Assembly (NCBI RefSeq): GCF_000282575.1
Contig: NZ_AKJA01000103.1
Location: 1 to 64,000, forward strand
Source of the DNA: Herbaspirillum sp. YR522
Lineage (GTDB): Bacteria; Pseudomonadota; Gammaproteobacteria; Burkholderiales; Burkholderiaceae_D
Length of the DNA stretch: 64,000 bases
Reading direction: 5' to 3'
Shown piece by piece: positions 1-10,142 of this stretch. The position numbers and the translations under genes were made by a program. Every line of letters begins with the position of its first letter. The stretch's first letter is position 1. Under the pieces are notes generated by a model. That model saw only the letters and a program-made list of their open reading frames with translations. It did no database searches and was not told the origin of the DNA.

Positions 1-373
1 CGGCGGCCGCCTGCGACGACGTCAGCTGCAGCTCGGACGGGTCGCTATCGTGCGCGCAATGCACCAGCAAGGCACGCAATCGCGACAGCAACTGCACGGC
101 CGCGGTCGCATCGACCACCTGGAGCACGTGGATCAACTGGTCGATCTGATTGCACAGCTGCGCCAGCTCCTCGCTGCAGCTGGGCGGGGTGCCGGCGCCG
201 ACGGCCGGCGAAAAATGCGCCAGGATGCGGTCCAGCGCCAGGTGCAGCGCCGGTGCCAGCAGGCGCAGGCTGTCCGATAGCTGGGCCATGGCGGCGCCCG
301 CGTCCAGGGCGTCGCCGTGGATGCCGGTGTGATCCGGATCTGCGCGCTCGGCCATGGGGGTCGGGGCGTCCAT
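1..373 (-). CDS. pilL: PilL/ChpA-type chemosensory histidine kinase, N-terminal part only
   Basis: An open minus-strand frame runs from an ATG at 373 to the window edge without a stop, so only about 124 residues are present. The protein starts MDAPTPMAERADPD and is rich in Ala, Leu and acidic residues, as expected for the N-terminal helical part of a PilL/ChpA kinase, but no catalytic domain is visible here. Identification rests mainly on position: it begins 13 bases after the pilJ stop and closes a pilG-pilH-pilI-pilJ series, which is the standard order of the Pil-Chp twitching-motility system. A GAGG motif about 10 bases upstream supports this start. It would receive signals from PilJ through PilI and phosphorylate PilG and PilH. 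Confidence 0.7.
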   Translation of the reverse strand, partial: MDAPTPMAERADPDHTGIHGDALDAGAAMAQLSDSLRLLAPALHLALDRILAHFSPAVGAGTPPSCSEELAQLCNQIDQLIHVLQVVDATAAVQLLSRLRALLVHCAHDSDPSELQLTSSQAAA

Positions 374-386
374 CGTGGCGCCGACC

Positions 387-2570
387 TCAGGACACCGTGA
401 CCCGGAACCGCGACACCGAGTTTTCCAGCTGCTTGGCGGCGTCCCACAGCTCGTTGTAGAGCGCGGAAACCTGTTCGCGGCTTTGCTCGATGATCTCGTT
501 TTCGCTCAGGATGCTCTGGATGTTCTGCGCCACGCCGTTGGCAGAGATGGCCTGTTGCTCGGTCGACGACGACATGCCCTGGATCAGCTCGGCCAATTGA
601 TTGGACACGCGCCGTATGTCGGACAGCGCAGCACCGGCGGCATCCGACAGCACCGCCCCTTCGACCACGCCGGCGGTGGATTTTTCCATCGCCGCCACGG
701 CGTCGTGGGTGTCGGTCTGGATCATCCGCACCAGCGCGCCGATCTCGCGGGTGGCGGCGCTGGAGCGTTCGGCCAGGCGTTGCACCTCTTCGGCCACCAC
801 CGAGAAGCCACGTCCTGCCTCGCCGGCCGAGGCCGCCTGGATGGCCGCATTGAGCGCCAGTACGTTGGTCTGCTCGGTGATGTCGGAAATGAGCTCGGTG
901 ATTTCGCCGATCACCTGCGACGATTCGCCCAGCCGCTTGATGCGCTTGGAGGTTTCCTGGATCTGTTCACGGATTTCGTTCATGGCCTTGACCGCATCTT
1001 CCACCGCCTTGGCGCCACGCTCGGCGACCACCACCGAATGGCGCGCGACGTCGGCCGATTCGTTGGCCGAGATCGAGACATCGGTGATCTGGATCGACAT
1101 CTCGAGCATCGATTGCCCGGTTTCCTGGATCCGACGCGCCTGCATCCGGGCCGCGCTGGCCAGTTCGGTGGTGGTGCTGCGCACATGGTCCGAGGTGGCG
1201 GCCACCTTGGTGGCCATCTGGGTAACCTGCCCCACCAGCCCGCGCAGCGCCTCGACGGTATAGTTGACCGAATCGGCAATGGCCCCGGTGATGTCTTCCG
1301 ACACGGTAGTGTGTACCGTCAGGTCGCCATCGGCCACCTTCTGCAATTCATTCATCAACCGCAGGATGGCCGCCTGGTTGGCCACGTTGGTGCGCATCGC
1401 CTTTTCTTCCTGCTGCTGCGCCTGCAGCCGCTGGGCATCGGCCTCCTGGCGGCGGGCTTCAGCCTCGGCGGCATTGTCGCGACTGCTCTGCAGTTGTACC
1501 AGCGCGATTCCCACGCCACTGAGCAATGCACAGGCGATACCGGCCAGCATGCACCAGAACAGCCAGGAGCGGGATTCCTGCGCGACCCGGTAGTCGTTCT
1601 GCAGTACCGTCAGGTGCTGCTTGAGCGTTTCGTTCTCGACGAAGACCAGTTGCTCAGATTGCTTGGCGGCAATGAAATTCTGCAGGTTGCCGAGAATGCC
1701 GGCGACCTGGGGCTGGTATTCGCCAAACACCTTTTCCAGTTCCAGCAGCTTTTCGCGGGTTTCCTTGTCGGCCACCGGCTTGAGGCGCAACAGCTCGCTG
1801 CCATGCAGAAAACCGTCGATGATGTCGTGAAAGGTATTGACGTCCTTGCCCAGCAGGAAGGCGGTCTCGGGATTGACGCCTTCGGAGGTCAGGAACTCGT
1901 TGGAGCTGCGGCCCAGTCGCAAGGTCAACTGCACCAGCATGCTGGCCGTGCTCATCTCGCGCGGACCGGCCACCCCCTGGGACTGCAGCATGGCGATCTG
2001 CTCGCTCAGGTCGAGCAAGGTGGGCAGCATCAGGTTCAGGCGCTTGAGGGTCACGCCGAACCCGGTCAGTTCACTTTCGAGCTTGAGGATGGTCTGCGAT
2101 GCCTGGTTGGTATGGTCCCAGATCTTTTGCACGTCTTCGAGCACCGGCTTGAAGGTTGGCGTAGGTGCCTGGATCACGTCGCCCTGGTATTTGCCACCGT
2201 TGGCCAGCAGGCCCAGGCCGAGGTTGAATTCATTGCGGCTCTCGCGCAATTGCGCAAAGGCTTCGCGGTTGCCCTGGATTGCATTGGGTACGGCCTTGCC
2301 GATGCGCTGGGAGTGCATGACCAGGTCGGAGGTGATGTGGGCCTGCAGCGTGACATGGATATAGCTGCGCGATTCAAGCCAGAGCAGCAGCAAGGTCGCC
2401 GCCAGCGACAGCAGGAGCAGCAACAACAGGATGCGGGTCTGGGTGCGCAACGAAAAGCGGCTGATCAGCGGCAGCCTGGTCCTGCGCATGCGCGGGCGGG
2501 ACAAGACGACCTCGCCCTGGTCCACTCGCGATTTCTTGTTCTTCGGTAGACGCGGCAGACTCAATGCCAT
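387..2570 (-). CDS. pilJ: PilJ, methyl-accepting chemotaxis protein of the type IV pilus Pil-Chp system
   Basis: This 727-residue inner-membrane receptor has two membrane segments, at about residues 45-64 and 335-358, which bracket a helical periplasmic domain of the PilJ type. A HAMP-like stretch follows at about 400-450. The cytoplasmic signalling hairpin has its conserved tip near residue 570 ([17 protein letters not shown], then [11 protein letters not shown]). It lies between pilI and the start of pilL in a single minus-strand operon. In Pseudomonas aeruginosa the family member passes surface or chemical signals to the ChpA kinase to control pilus extension and retraction. The same operon order here supports that role. 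Confidence 0.95.
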   Translation of the reverse strand: MALSLPRLPKNKKSRVDQGEVVLSRPRMRRTRLPLISRFSLRTQTRILLLLLLLSLAATLLLLWLESRSYIHVTLQAHITSDLVMHSQRIGKAVPNAIQGNREAFAQLRESRNEFNLGLGLLANGGKYQGDVIQAPTPTFKPVLEDVQKIWDHTNQASQTILKLESELTGFGVTLKRLNLMLPTLLDLSEQIAMLQSQGVAGPREMSTASMLVQLTLRLGRSSNEFLTSEGVNPETAFLLGKDVNTFHDIIDGFLHGSELLRLKPVADKETREKLLELEKVFGEYQPQVAGILGNLQNFIAAKQSEQLVFVENETLKQHLTVLQNDYRVAQESRSWLFWCMLAGIACALLSGVGIALVQLQSSRDNAAEAEARRQEADAQRLQAQQQEEKAMRTNVANQAAILRLMNELQKVADGDLTVHTTVSEDITGAIADSVNYTVEALRGLVGQVTQMATKVAATSDHVRSTTTELASAARMQARRIQETGQSMLEMSIQITDVSISANESADVARHSVVVAERGAKAVEDAVKAMNEIREQIQETSKRIKRLGESSQVIGEITELISDITEQTNVLALNAAIQAASAGEAGRGFSVVAEEVQRLAERSSAATREIGALVRMIQTDTHDAVAAMEKSTAGVVEGAVLSDAAGAALSDIRRVSNQLAELIQGMSSSTEQQAISANGVAQNIQSILSENEIIEQSREQVSALYNELWDAAKQLENSVSRFRVTVS

Positions 2571-2646
2571 GGCTGGTGCTCCTGTACGATTTGTTTTGAT
2601 GTCGCCGCTGTTGCCTGCCCCCTGCGGCGGGGCGCCACGCCTGCCT

Positions 2647-3231
2647 TCAGCGCCCGATGTGGAGGAACCTGTCGTCGTTCAACAGCGATACCAGACTTAA
2701 CTCCCGCCACTCAGTTCCCTCTGAATCCTTATGATGCCGCATCACTCCCGGTATTTTGAGATCGCCATCACTCGCTTTCGATATTTCTTTCATATCATAG
2801 ATCTGGCGCATCCCGAGCACCGATGCCAGCAACAAGCCACAGTTGGGTGCCAGCGTGGGCGACAGCACCAGCACCCGGCTGGCCGGCGCCGCGACCTGCG
2901 GCGGGGCCCCCGCCAGCATGGCCAGATCGGTGATACCGACCAGGTTGCCGCGGATGTTGGCCAGTCCAAGGTACCAGGGCAGCGTCAAGGGAACGCGCGT
3001 GACCTTGTCGAGGGTCGACAGTGGGATGATTTCACCGGCCTCGGCCAGGTTGACCAGGCAAGGCACGTCGCCGATCAGTACCGCCAGGCGCCGGGTGTAC
3101 GATTGTTCGCTGCTGGCCGCCTCCATGCGCTCCAGCAACGACGCCTGGAAAGCCTGTAGCCCCTCGAATGGCGAAGCCTGCGCGGCGTCGCGGGCGATCC
3201 TGCCGTTATTCATTGTCGGACTTTCGTGCAT
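2647..3231 (-). CDS. pilI: PilI, CheW-like coupling protein
   Basis: The protein is 194 residues with a CheW domain from about residue 45 to the end ([20 protein letters not shown], then [16 protein letters not shown]). CheW proteins link the receptor to the histidine kinase, here PilJ to PilL, at the cytoplasmic face of the membrane. It is the third gene of pilGHIJL, 76 bases before pilJ. Neither the ATG at 3231 nor the in-frame ATG at 3213 has a strong ribosome binding site, so the exact start is uncertain by six codons. Confidence 0.92.
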   Translation of the reverse strand: MHESPTMNNGRIARDAAQASPFEGLQAFQASLLERMEAASSEQSYTRRLAVLIGDVPCLVNLAEAGEIIPLSTLDKVTRVPLTLPWYLGLANIRGNLVGITDLAMLAGAPPQVAAPASRVLVLSPTLAPNCGLLLASVLGMRQIYDMKEISKASDGDLKIPGVMRHHKDSEGTEWRELSLVSLLNDDRFLHIGR

Positions 3232-3261
3232 GCCTGCATTGTAGGATGGACAACCGTGAAC

Positions 3262-3627
3262 TCATTCGATGGCGTGGATCTTGGCCAGCAGCTCTTCGGG
3301 GTCGACCGGCTTGACGATGTAATCGCAGGCCCCCTGGCACAACGCCCATATGCGGTCGGTCTCCTGCGCCTTGACACTGCACATCATGATGGGCAGGTCC
3401 CTGGTGCTGGGATCACGCACGATCTGGCGTGTGATCTGGTAGCCGTTCTTGCCCGGCATCACCACATCGAGCAACACCAGTTCGGGTTTGTCCTCGCGGA
3501 TCTTTTGCAAGGCTTCGTCACCGCTGTCGGCAGTAGCAACGCAAAAGCCGTTCTTCTCGAGGATGCTTGTCAGCACGTAACGATCTGTCGCCGAATCATC
3601 AACCACCAGCACTTTTTTTATTCGCAT
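3262..3627 (-). CDS. pilH: PilH, single-domain response regulator
   Basis: A 121-residue stand-alone CheY-like receiver. The acidic pair is D10-D11, the phosphoacceptor is D54 (in VLLDVVMPGKNG) and the conserved lysine is K106 (IVKPVDP), so all key residues are intact. I chose the ATG at 3627 because it puts KVLVVDDS at the N-terminus and follows an AGGGG motif; a longer frame upstream overlaps pilG and has no receiver homology. PilH usually opposes PilG, acting on the retraction motor or as a phosphate sink. Confidence 0.95.
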   Translation of the reverse strand: MRIKKVLVVDDSATDRYVLTSILEKNGFCVATADSGDEALQKIREDKPELVLLDVVMPGKNGYQITRQIVRDPSTRDLPIMMCSVKAQETDRIWALCQGACDYIVKPVDPEELLAKIHAIE

Positions 3628-3658
3628 GCAGACCCCTGTTGCCAATGAATGGACCGCG

Positions 3659-4060
3659 TCAGACGGCATCGACTCCGTCGACGTGGGCTCGCGTGATTTG
3701 CAGCAACACCGTCTCGTTGACCGGCTTGCCCAACAGCTGGTCGGCGCCGGCCATGGCGCTGCGGGCGCTGTCGAAGGGCCGTTCCCGCGCCGACAGCATG
3801 ACCACCGGCAGGCCGGCATGACGCGCGCTGCGGCGTATCAACATGCAGATATGACGTCCATCCAGCGGCGCCATGTCGGCGTCGCATATGACGAGGTCGA
3901 CGTGCTGCGCCCCCAGTTGCGCCAAGGCCTCGATACCGTTGGCCGCGGTCAATACGTCGTAGCCGGCGTCGCCGAGCAGGCGGGACAAGTTGTGCCGTAC
4001 GGCGCTGCTGTCATCGGCCACCAGTATTTTACGTTTCGCCCGAAGCGTCGAATTGATCAT
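3659..4060 (-). CDS. pilG: PilG, CheY-like response regulator
   Basis: The product is a 133-residue receiver with the acidic pair D16-D17, phosphoacceptor D60 (LVICDADM) and K112 (LLGKPVN). The start at 4060 is preferred over an upstream ATG because GGAG lies six bases before it. First gene of the Pil-Chp operon, 31 bases before pilH. In the known system PilG is phosphorylated by the PilL/ChpA kinase and promotes pilus extension and cAMP signalling. A candidate promoter lies about 90 bases upstream. Confidence 0.93.
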   Translation of the reverse strand: MINSTLRAKRKILVADDSSAVRHNLSRLLGDAGYDVLTAANGIEALAQLGAQHVDLVICDADMAPLDGRHICMLIRRSARHAGLPVVMLSARERPFDSARSAMAGADQLLGKPVNETVLLQITRAHVDGVDAV

Positions 4061-4420
4061 GCTTTCTCCGGCTGTTGCCATGACGTACTTTCCCACTCTA
4101 GCAAATGAACCTGCGATCTAGAGCAGAAACAACAGCAACTTCCCGGGTTTATTGAAAACACTGGAACGTCGGGTCAAGCCGACAGGTTATCGATGAACAA
4201 ACAAGTTTGAGTGCGATCCGCAACTGTGCAGTACGGCATTGCCGAAAGACATCATGGAATCATTAGAATGATCGCGCCTGTTGATGCAGGTCAACACGCA
4301 GCGAAGCCGGCCTGGTGGCCGTCAGGCGGGGGATGGCAGCAGCCCTGGTGACGGTTCGTCGCCGCCAGGAGACGGCGGCGGCGCGTGACATGATCACGCC
4401 ACCGCAGCCCGGCGGTCGTT
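4061..4420. other. Gene-free stretch between pilG and rubredoxin
   Basis: About 360 bases with no convincing reading frame. It contains the candidate pilG promoter and, near 4350-4390, a GC-rich segment able to fold (CGCCGCC against GGCGGCG). The latter could end the rubredoxin transcript but has no T-tract. Confidence 0.5.
4148..4177 (-). promoter_or_regulatory. Candidate sigma-70 promoter of pilGHIJL
   Basis: On the minus strand TTGACC (4177-4172) is followed after 18 bases by AATAAA (4153-4148). The -35 is a good match and the -10 matches four of six positions. It lies about 90 bases before the pilG start. Assigned by eye only. Confidence 0.4.
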
Positions 4421-4606
4421 TCAGATTTCGACCAGTTCGAAGTCTTCCTTGCGTGCGCCGCACTCCGGGCAGGTCCAGTTGATGGGCACGTCATCCCAGC
4501 GAGTACCAGGCGCAATGCCCTCTTCCGGCAGACCGGCCTCTTCATCGTAGATCCAACCGCAGATCAGGCACATCCATGTTTTGAATTCGGCTTGGCTATT
4601 GCTCAC
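4421..4606 (-). CDS. Rubredoxin
   Basis: The 61-residue product carries the two cysteine pairs of a rubredoxin Fe(SCys)4 site: CLICG near residue 14 and CPECG near residue 47. Between them is the usual aromatic and acidic core (WIYDEEAGLPEEGIAPGTRW). Rubredoxins are small cytoplasmic one-electron carriers. The gene is divergent from thiD with hemL beyond, a neighbourhood I recall as common in Burkholderiales. Its electron-transfer partner cannot be read from the sequence. Confidence 0.96.
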   Translation of the reverse strand: MSNSQAEFKTWMCLICGWIYDEEAGLPEEGIAPGTRWDDVPINWTCPECGARKEDFELVEI

Positions 4607-4697
4607 GCTGACTATCCCTCAAATCAATTCAAGTAAAATGCTTGGCATCGCTTCGTCATGAAGCAAGCGCCAAACACGATATCTTAATCTACTCGAC

Positions 4698-5528
4698 GTG
4701 CAAAACCAAACCTCCCCTCTTATCCTGACCTTCGGCGCGGCCGATCCGGTGGGCGCTACCGGCATCCAGGCTGACCTTGCCACGTTCGCTGCCATGGGCT
4801 GCCATGGCTTGTCCGTGGTGACTTCCCTGCTCATCGGCGACACTGCGCGTACCGAAGACGTGCAGGTCATCGATGTCGACTGGGTAGCAGACCAGGCGCG
4901 CGTCATCCTCGAAGACATGGCGGTGGGCGCATTCAAGGTCGGGGCCGTGGGCAGCCTCGAGAATATCTCGGTGATTGCCGAGATCGTCTCGGACTATCCG
5001 GACGTGCCCTTGATCCTCGATCCTTTCACGTCGTCCCTGGCGGGCCACGAGGAAGAAGAAGACCTGGTCATCGCCGTGCGCGAGTTGCTCATCCCGCAGG
5101 CCACGCTGGTGCTGGTCTCGGCCAGCGAGCTGACACGGCTGGCCGAAACCTGGCGCGAGCCGGTTCCGGGCCAGGCGCTTGAACTGGACGCGGCACGCAT
5201 CATCGAGATGGGCTGCGAATACCTGTTCGTGACCAATACCCAGACCGACCTGCAGGAAGTCTCCAACTCGCTCTTCGATATCTCCGGCCTGGTGCGCCAG
5301 GACACGCGGCCCCGCTTGCCGGGCTCGTTCACCGGTGCCGGCGCGACGCTCTCGGCGGGCATCGCGGCGATGCTGGCCAATGGGCTCGAGGCGCCCCAGG
5401 CGGTCGCCGAGGCGCAGGAATTCACACTGGCCGCGCTGGCCAATGCACAGCGCCTGGGAATGGGCAAACTGGTCCCCGACCGTTATTTCTGGGCCCGCGA
5501 GGCCGACGAACCAGGCGCGCCGAACTGA
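4698..5528 (+). CDS. thiD: ThiD-like hydroxymethylpyrimidine/phosphomethylpyrimidine kinase, divergent
   Basis: This 276-residue protein has the ribokinase-type HMP-P kinase layout. Family members phosphorylate HMP and HMP-phosphate for thiamine synthesis. The N-terminal substrate motif, usually GSDPSGGAGIQAD, reads GAADPVGATGIQAD here, so the conserved serine/glycine positions are altered. The C-terminal anion-hole motif reads FTGAGATLSAGI, where GTGCTLSAAI is typical. It lies 27 bases before hemL and is probably cotranscribed with it. Fold assignment is secure, but the changed motifs leave some doubt that it is a fully active thiamine enzyme. Confidence 0.8.
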   Translation: MQNQTSPLILTFGAADPVGATGIQADLATFAAMGCHGLSVVTSLLIGDTARTEDVQVIDVDWVADQARVILEDMAVGAFKVGAVGSLENISVIAEIVSDYPDVPLILDPFTSSLAGHEEEEDLVIAVRELLIPQATLVLVSASELTRLAETWREPVPGQALELDAARIIEMGCEYLFVTNTQTDLQEVSNSLFDISGLVRQDTRPRLPGSFTGAGATLSAGIAAMLANGLEAPQAVAEAQEFTLAALANAQRLGMGKLVPDRYFWAREADEPGAPN

Positions 5529-5555
5529 GACCCCCTTTTTGCAACTGGAATACAC

Positions 5556-6842
5556 ATGGCAACCAACACCAATGAATCATTATTTGCGCGAGCCCAGGCC
5601 AGCACACCCGGCGGCGTCAATTCGCCGGTACGGGCTTTCCGCTCGGTAGGTGGCACCCCGCGTTTCATCGAGCGCGCCGAAGGTCCCTGGTTCTGGGACG
5701 CCGAAGGACAGCGCTATATCGACTACATCGGTTCCTGGGGCCCTGCCATCGTCGGCCATGCCCATCCGGATGTGGTGCTGGCCGTGCAGCAGGCTGCCAC
5801 CCGTGGCTTGTCCTTCGGCGCACCGACCGAGGCCGAGATCGTGATGGCCGAAGAGATCGTCAAGCTGGTGCCCTCGATCGAACAGGTGCGCCTGGTCTCG
5901 AGCGGCACCGAAGCCACCATGAGTGCGCTGCGGCTGGCGCGCGGCGCCACTGGCCGCGACAAGATCATCAAATTCGAGGGTTGCTATCACGGTCACGGCG
6001 ATTCGCTGCTGGTCAAGGCCGGCAGCGGCATGCTGACCAACGGTCATCCGACCTCGGCCGGTGTGCCCGAGGACTTCGCCAAGCACACATTGGTGCTGGA
6101 CTACAACGATACCCAGCAGCTCGAAGAGGCCTTCAAGGCGGCCGGCGACCAGATCGCCTGCGTGATCGTCGAGCCGGTGGCCGGCAACATGAATCTGGTA
6201 CGCGCCAGTGACGAATTCCTGCAGGCGATGCGTCGGCTCTGTACCGAGCATGGCGCCATCCTGATCTTCGACGAGGTGATGTCCGGCTTCCGGGTGGCGC
6301 TGGGTGGCGCCCAGCAGCTCACTGGCATCCGTCCTGACCTGACCGCGCTGGGCAAGGTGATCGGCGGCGGCTTGCCGGTAGCCGCCTTTGGCGGACGTGC
6401 AGACATCATGAAGCACCTGTCGCCGTTGGGCGGGGTATACCAGGCCGGAACGTTATCGGGCAATCCGGTTACCGTGGCCGCCGGCATGGCCACGCTGAAG
6501 ATCATCCAGCAGCCTGGTTTCTACGAAAACCTCGGGCGCCAGACCAGGCGCCTGACCGACGGCTTGACTGCCGCCGCCGGTGCGGCTGGCGTCACCTTCG
6601 TCGCAGATGCGGTGGGCGGCATGTTCGGCTTGTACTTCGCATCGACCGTGCCGGGCAGCTATGCCGCGGTCATGCGGGGCGACAAGGAACGCTTCAACCG
6701 CTTCTTCCACAAGATGCTCGCCGCCGGTGTCTACCTGGCGCCGTCGGCATTCGAAGCGGGCTTCGTCTCGGCGCGTCATGACGATGCCATTATCGACGAA
6801 ACCATTGCCATCGCGACCAAGGCGTTTGCAGAACTGGGCTGA
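5556..6842 (+). CDS. hemL: Glutamate-1-semialdehyde 2,1-aminomutase
   Basis: This 428-residue class III aminotransferase fits the usual HemL length and opens with the family signature [18 protein letters not shown]. The pyridoxal-phosphate lysine is K267 in [13 protein letters not shown], and [10 protein letters not shown] carries the cofactor-binding Asp. It converts glutamate-1-semialdehyde to 5-aminolevulinate in the C5 route to haem, in the cytoplasm. It sits 27 bases after thiD and ends at a strong shared terminator. Confidence 0.97.
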   Translation: MATNTNESLFARAQASTPGGVNSPVRAFRSVGGTPRFIERAEGPWFWDAEGQRYIDYIGSWGPAIVGHAHPDVVLAVQQAATRGLSFGAPTEAEIVMAEEIVKLVPSIEQVRLVSSGTEATMSALRLARGATGRDKIIKFEGCYHGHGDSLLVKAGSGMLTNGHPTSAGVPEDFAKHTLVLDYNDTQQLEEAFKAAGDQIACVIVEPVAGNMNLVRASDEFLQAMRRLCTEHGAILIFDEVMSGFRVALGGAQQLTGIRPDLTALGKVIGGGLPVAAFGGRADIMKHLSPLGGVYQAGTLSGNPVTVAAGMATLKIIQQPGFYENLGRQTRRLTDGLTAAAGAAGVTFVADAVGGMFGLYFASTVPGSYAAVMRGDKERFNRFFHKMLAAGVYLAPSAFEAGFVSARHDDAIIDETIAIATKAFAELG

Positions 6843-6868
6843 TTCGCCCCTGCACCGATCATGCGGCA

Positions 6869-6905
6869 CAAAAAAGGGGCACCATCGAGATGGCGCCCCT
6901 TTTTT
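6869..6905. terminator. Bidirectional terminator between hemL and erpA
   Basis: AAAAAAGGGGCACCAT pairs with ATGGCGCCCCTTTTTT around a short GAG loop, with one mismatch. A-tract on one side and T-tract on the other let it serve both converging genes. Confidence 0.9.
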
Positions 6906-6954
6906 CATCCAGGCGTAACAGCGGTCGGCAAGTCGGCCGACCTGCCTGCCGGCG

Positions 6955-7320
6955 TTACACCGAAAACGATGAACCGCAACCGCAGGTGGTGGTGGCGTTT
7001 GGATTCTTGATCACGAATTGCGCACCTTCGAGGTCGTCCTTGTAGTCGATTTCGGCGCCCACCAGGTACTGGTAGCTCATCGAATCGATCAACAGCTGTA
7101 CGCCGTTCTTGGACATCGTGGTGTCGTCCTCGTTGACGATCTCGTCGAAGGTAAATCCGTACTGGAAACCCGAGCAACCGCCGCCTTGCACGAAGACACG
7201 CAGTTTCAGGTCAGGATTGCCCTCCTCGTCGATCAGCTGCGCGACCTTGGCGGCGGCACTGTCGCTGAAGGCGATCGGAGTAGGCATTTCGGTATGTTGC
7301 AGTTCGGCTACGGCATTCAT
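6955..7320 (-). CDS. erpA: ErpA, A-type iron-sulfur cluster insertion protein
   Basis: The product is 121 residues from the ATG at 7320, which has AGGAG at good spacing; an upstream in-frame start lacks one. It carries the three A-type cluster ligands C49 (GGGCSGF), C113 and C115 (TTCGCGSSF). ErpA carries and inserts 4Fe-4S clusters into apoproteins in the cytoplasm. It converges on hemL, and the bactofilin gene lies 50 bases further upstream on the same strand. Confidence 0.95.
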   Translation of the reverse strand: MNAVAELQHTEMPTPIAFSDSAAAKVAQLIDEEGNPDLKLRVFVQGGGCSGFQYGFTFDEIVNEDDTTMSKNGVQLLIDSMSYQYLVGAEIDYKDDLEGAQFVIKNPNATTTCGCGSSFSV

Positions 7321-7370
7321 TTCTGGCTCCTGCTTGGGCAATGGATTGCATTATAAGCGCTGGAGGATTT

Positions 7371-7766
7371 TCATGCTTCAGCCGACGCGGCGAGCTTAAG
7401 CAATGGCGTTTCGCCCACCTGGTCATGGCTGAGCTTGCCGGAGACCAGCGCGCCTCCGTGCATTTCCAACGCCTTGTAGTACACGTTACCGGTTATGCGG
7501 GCTTTCGGCTGCAATTCAAGCAGTTCCGACGAATGCACGTCGCCGACGATCTCGCCATTGACGATCAGATGCGCAGCATGCACCTCGCCCACTACCTTGG
7601 CATGCTCCGAAATGACCAGCACACTGGGCTGGCCGCTCTCGGCATTGATGTTGCCGTTGATCTGGCCATCGATACGCAGGCCACCCTTGAAACCGACATC
7701 ACCCTTGACCGAGGTCGACATGCCGATCAGGCTGTCGATGGTACTTTTGGTCTTGCGTCCGAACAT
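7371..7766 (-). CDS. Bactofilin family cytoskeletal protein
   Basis: The 131-residue protein is a single bactofilin (DUF583/CcmA) domain. Repeated beta-helix turns fill residues 15-115 (GGLRIDGQINGNI, HAAHLIVNGEIVGDV, ITGNVYYKALEMHGGALVSGKL), and the two ends are short and polar. Bactofilins polymerise without nucleotide and organise envelope or polar structures. The gene is 9 bases downstream of a membrane coiled-coil protein gene. That partner may anchor it to the inner membrane, which is inference from adjacency. Confidence 0.93.
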   Translation of the reverse strand: MFGRKTKSTIDSLIGMSTSVKGDVGFKGGLRIDGQINGNINAESGQPSVLVISEHAKVVGEVHAAHLIVNGEIVGDVHSSELLELQPKARITGNVYYKALEMHGGALVSGKLSHDQVGETPLLKLAASAEA

Positions 7767-7775
7767 GAAATCACC

Positions 7776-8507
7776 TCACAAATCCACCGATTGCTGGGCA
7801 CGCACCTGGCCTCGGTCAAGAACACGAACGGCAACCGACTTGATGGTCGCACCCTCCGGCAGATTCACCACACCCTCGACCCGCTGGTAGTACTTGAACG
7901 CGAGCCTGTAGCGCGCCAGGTCGGTCGAATTGGCCTCCGGAAAATTGATGATAGCACTCTTGCCCGCCTGCCAAATCGTGATACTGAGCTGTAAATTGCC
8001 AGCAAACTGCTGCGTGGCAGCACCGCCCTGCATGACCAACACACGATAGCGCACCTGGCTCGGGCCGGCCAGCTCGGCCTTGAAACGCTGGATGGTGATG
8101 CCCGGCACGCCCAGGTTGGTGGGCAGCAGGCTATCGAAGAAGGCCAGGTCTTCCTTTTGCCGGTTGTTCTCGGCTTCCAGGTTCTTGACCTGCACCGCCA
8201 GTTGCGACTGTGCGGTCTGGGCGATCTTCAGTTCGTTCTGGGAGGCATTGGCGGCGCTTTGCAGCCGTTCATTCTCGGCCGCCAGTTTCTTGACCTGGTC
8301 CGACAGCAGTTCGACCTGCTCGCCGCTTTCGCCCTGCAAGCCGGGCAATGCCCGGCTGCCCAACTGGTAGGTCCACACCGCGACGGCCACCGCCACCGCC
8401 AGCGCCACGGTCCATAGCAACGCCAGCAGCGGCCAGGGCAGGTGCCGCTTGATGGTCATCTTCGGCGCCGAGATGGTCAAGCGCCGCTGCCACAGCCGGT
8501 ACTTCAC
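7776..8507 (-). CDS. Single-pass membrane protein with coiled coil (DUF6776-like)
   Basis: The frame gives 243 residues from a GTG at 8507; an in-frame ATG at 8459 is an alternative start. One membrane helix lies at about residues 24-46, followed by a coiled coil (about 62-118, with [21 protein letters not shown] and [18 protein letters not shown]) and a compact C-terminal domain. I match it to DUF6776 from memory. The start overlaps the argC stop by four bases, so it is probably translationally coupled to argC. Topology predicts a periplasmic C-terminus. Role unknown; adjacency to bactofilin suggests a scaffold link. Confidence 0.75.
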   Translation of the reverse strand: MKYRLWQRRLTISAPKMTIKRHLPWPLLALLWTVALAVAVAVAVWTYQLGSRALPGLQGESGEQVELLSDQVKKLAAENERLQSAANASQNELKIAQTAQSQLAVQVKNLEAENNRQKEDLAFFDSLLPTNLGVPGITIQRFKAELAGPSQVRYRVLVMQGGAATQQFAGNLQLSITIWQAGKSAIINFPEANSTDLARYRLAFKYYQRVEGVVNLPEGATIKSVAVRVLDRGQVRAQQSVDL

Positions 8508-9541
8508 GGCAAGACCGGGACCTGTTGCAAGCCGGTCGTCTCATCCAGGCCGAACATCAGGTTCATGCACTGCACGGCCTGCCCGGAAGCACCCTTGACC
8601 AGGTTGTCCTGCACCACCAGCACCACCACGGTGTTGCCGTTGTCGGGCCGGTGCACGGCCAGGCGCAACATGTTCGAGGCACGTGTGGTGCGGGTTTCTG
8701 GATGGGAGCCGAAAGGCATCACATCAACGAAGGGTTCGTCCTTGTAGGCGTCTTCGAACAGCGCCTGCAGCGCGGCATTGTCGATATCGCGATTCAGGCG
8801 CGCATACAGGGTCGAATGCATGCCACGGATCATCGGCACCAGGTGCGGCGTGAAGATCAGGCCGATCTTGTCGCCGGTCAGGCGCGACAGTTGCTCGACG
8901 GTCTCCGGCGAATGACGGTGCCCGGATACGCCGTAGGCCTTGAAGTTATCGGATGCCTCGGAGAACAGCAGCGGCAGTTCCGCCTTGCGGCCCGCTCCGG
9001 ACACGCCCGACTTGCAGTCGGCGATGAGCTGCGAAGCATCGATCACGCCAGCCTTGAGCAGCGGCGCAAAGCCCAGTTGCATGGTGGTCGGGTAGCAGCC
9101 CGGGTTGCCGATCACGCGTGCCGTGCGGATGGCCTCGCGATTCAGTTCGGGCAGGCCGTAGACGGCTTGCTTGAGCAGGTCGGCACAGCTGTGCGGCAGC
9201 TTGTACCATTTTTCGAATGAAGCGACGTCCTGCATGCGGAAGTCGGCCGCCAGGTCGATCACCTTCACGCCAGCGGCCACCAGCTCGGGCGCCTGGGCCA
9301 TCGCCACGCCATGCGGCGTGGCAAAGAACACCACGTCACAATCGGTGAGCTTGGCCTTGTCGGGCGAAGAGAAGGCAACATCGACGCGGCCGCGCAGCGA
9401 AGGATACATCTCGGCCACCGGCAAGCCGTCTTCCTTGCGGGAAGTGACGGATTGCACCGTGACTTGCGGATGCGTGGCGAAAATACGCAGCAATTCGACG
9501 CCGGTATAACCAGTGCCGCCGACGATACCAACCTTGATCAT
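8504..9541 (-). CDS. argC: N-acetyl-gamma-glutamyl-phosphate reductase
   Basis: The enzyme is 345 residues from the ATG at 9541, placing the NADP-binding [10 protein letters not shown] at the very N-terminus. The catalytic cysteine is in GNPGCYPT near residue 145 and the conserved histidines are in [10 protein letters not shown]. It reduces N-acetylglutamyl-phosphate to the semialdehyde in arginine synthesis. It overlaps the following membrane protein gene by four bases. The promoter would lie in the 199 bases between argC and rpsI. Confidence 0.97.
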   Translation of the reverse strand: MIKVGIVGGTGYTGVELLRIFATHPQVTVQSVTSRKEDGLPVAEMYPSLRGRVDVAFSSPDKAKLTDCDVVFFATPHGVAMAQAPELVAAGVKVIDLAADFRMQDVASFEKWYKLPHSCADLLKQAVYGLPELNREAIRTARVIGNPGCYPTTMQLGFAPLLKAGVIDASQLIADCKSGVSGAGRKAELPLLFSEASDNFKAYGVSGHRHSPETVEQLSRLTGDKIGLIFTPHLVPMIRGMHSTLYARLNRDIDNAALQALFEDAYKDEPFVDVMPFGSHPETRTTRASNMLRLAVHRPDNGNTVVVLVVQDNLVKGASGQAVQCMNLMFGLDETTGLQQVPVLP

Positions 9542-9687
9542 GTCTAGTCCTTGCAGTAGAAGCAAATTGGGGGTCCATCCCGAAGGAACCCCAGGAAGCA
9601 GGCAATTTTAGCAGGAGAATATTTCCTGTCGGTTTTCGATGGACAGTTATTTGCCATCGGCACGACAACCGCCCGCCGCCCAAAGCG

Positions 9688-9720
9688 AAAAAGCCGCCTG
9701 GCAAGAACCAGGCGGCTTTC
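9688..9720 (-). terminator. Terminator of rplM-rpsI
   Basis: AAAGCCGCCTGG pairs with CCAGGCGGCTTT around CAAGAA, 12 perfect pairs, with an A-tract that becomes the T-tract on the minus strand. It begins about 20 bases after the rpsI stop. Confidence 0.93.
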
Positions 9721-9740
9721 CGTACCACGTATCGTGCAGA

Positions 9741-10133
9741 TTAACGCTTCGAGAATTGCTTTGCGCGACGTGCCTTGCGCAGACCAACCTTCTTACGTTC
9801 GACTTCACGCGCATCGCGAGTGACGTAGCCAGCGCTCGACAGGGTCGGCTTCAGGGCTGCATCGTAGTCGATCAGGGCGCGGGTGATACCGTGACGAACG
9901 GCACCAGCCTGGCCGGACTCGCCACCACCGTGCACGTTGACCATGATGTCAAAGCGCTCGACGTTGCCGGTCAGTTCCAGCGGCTGGCGAATCACCATCA
10001 GGCCGGTTTCGCGCGAGAAATACTCGGCGGCAGGCTTGCCGTTGACCACGATCTTGCCGGAGCCGGTCTTGATGAAAACGCGCGCCACTGCACTCTTGCG
10101 ACGGCCGGTTCCGTAATTGTAGTTACCGATCAT
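9741..10133 (-). CDS. rpsI: Ribosomal protein S9
   Basis: The 130-residue product has the S9 hallmarks: [13 protein letters not shown] at the start, [19 protein letters not shown] in the middle, and the conserved basic tail ending [11 protein letters not shown] that reaches the decoding centre. It follows rplM by 9 bases, the conserved bacterial S13-S9 operon order, and is closed by a strong terminator. Confidence 0.99.
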   Translation of the reverse strand: MIGNYNYGTGRRKSAVARVFIKTGSGKIVVNGKPAAEYFSRETGLMVIRQPLELTGNVERFDIMVNVHGGGESGQAGAVRHGITRALIDYDAALKPTLSSAGYVTRDAREVERKKVGLRKARRAKQFSKR

Positions 10134-10142
10134 GTCTGTTCC

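Noticed and set aside
354-2549. Very long plus-strand open frame (731 codons) opposite pilJ
   Set aside because: Its translation is His/Gln/Gly-rich with no family features, and the minus strand encodes a complete PilJ with intact signalling domain. Long antisense frames are common in GC-rich genes.
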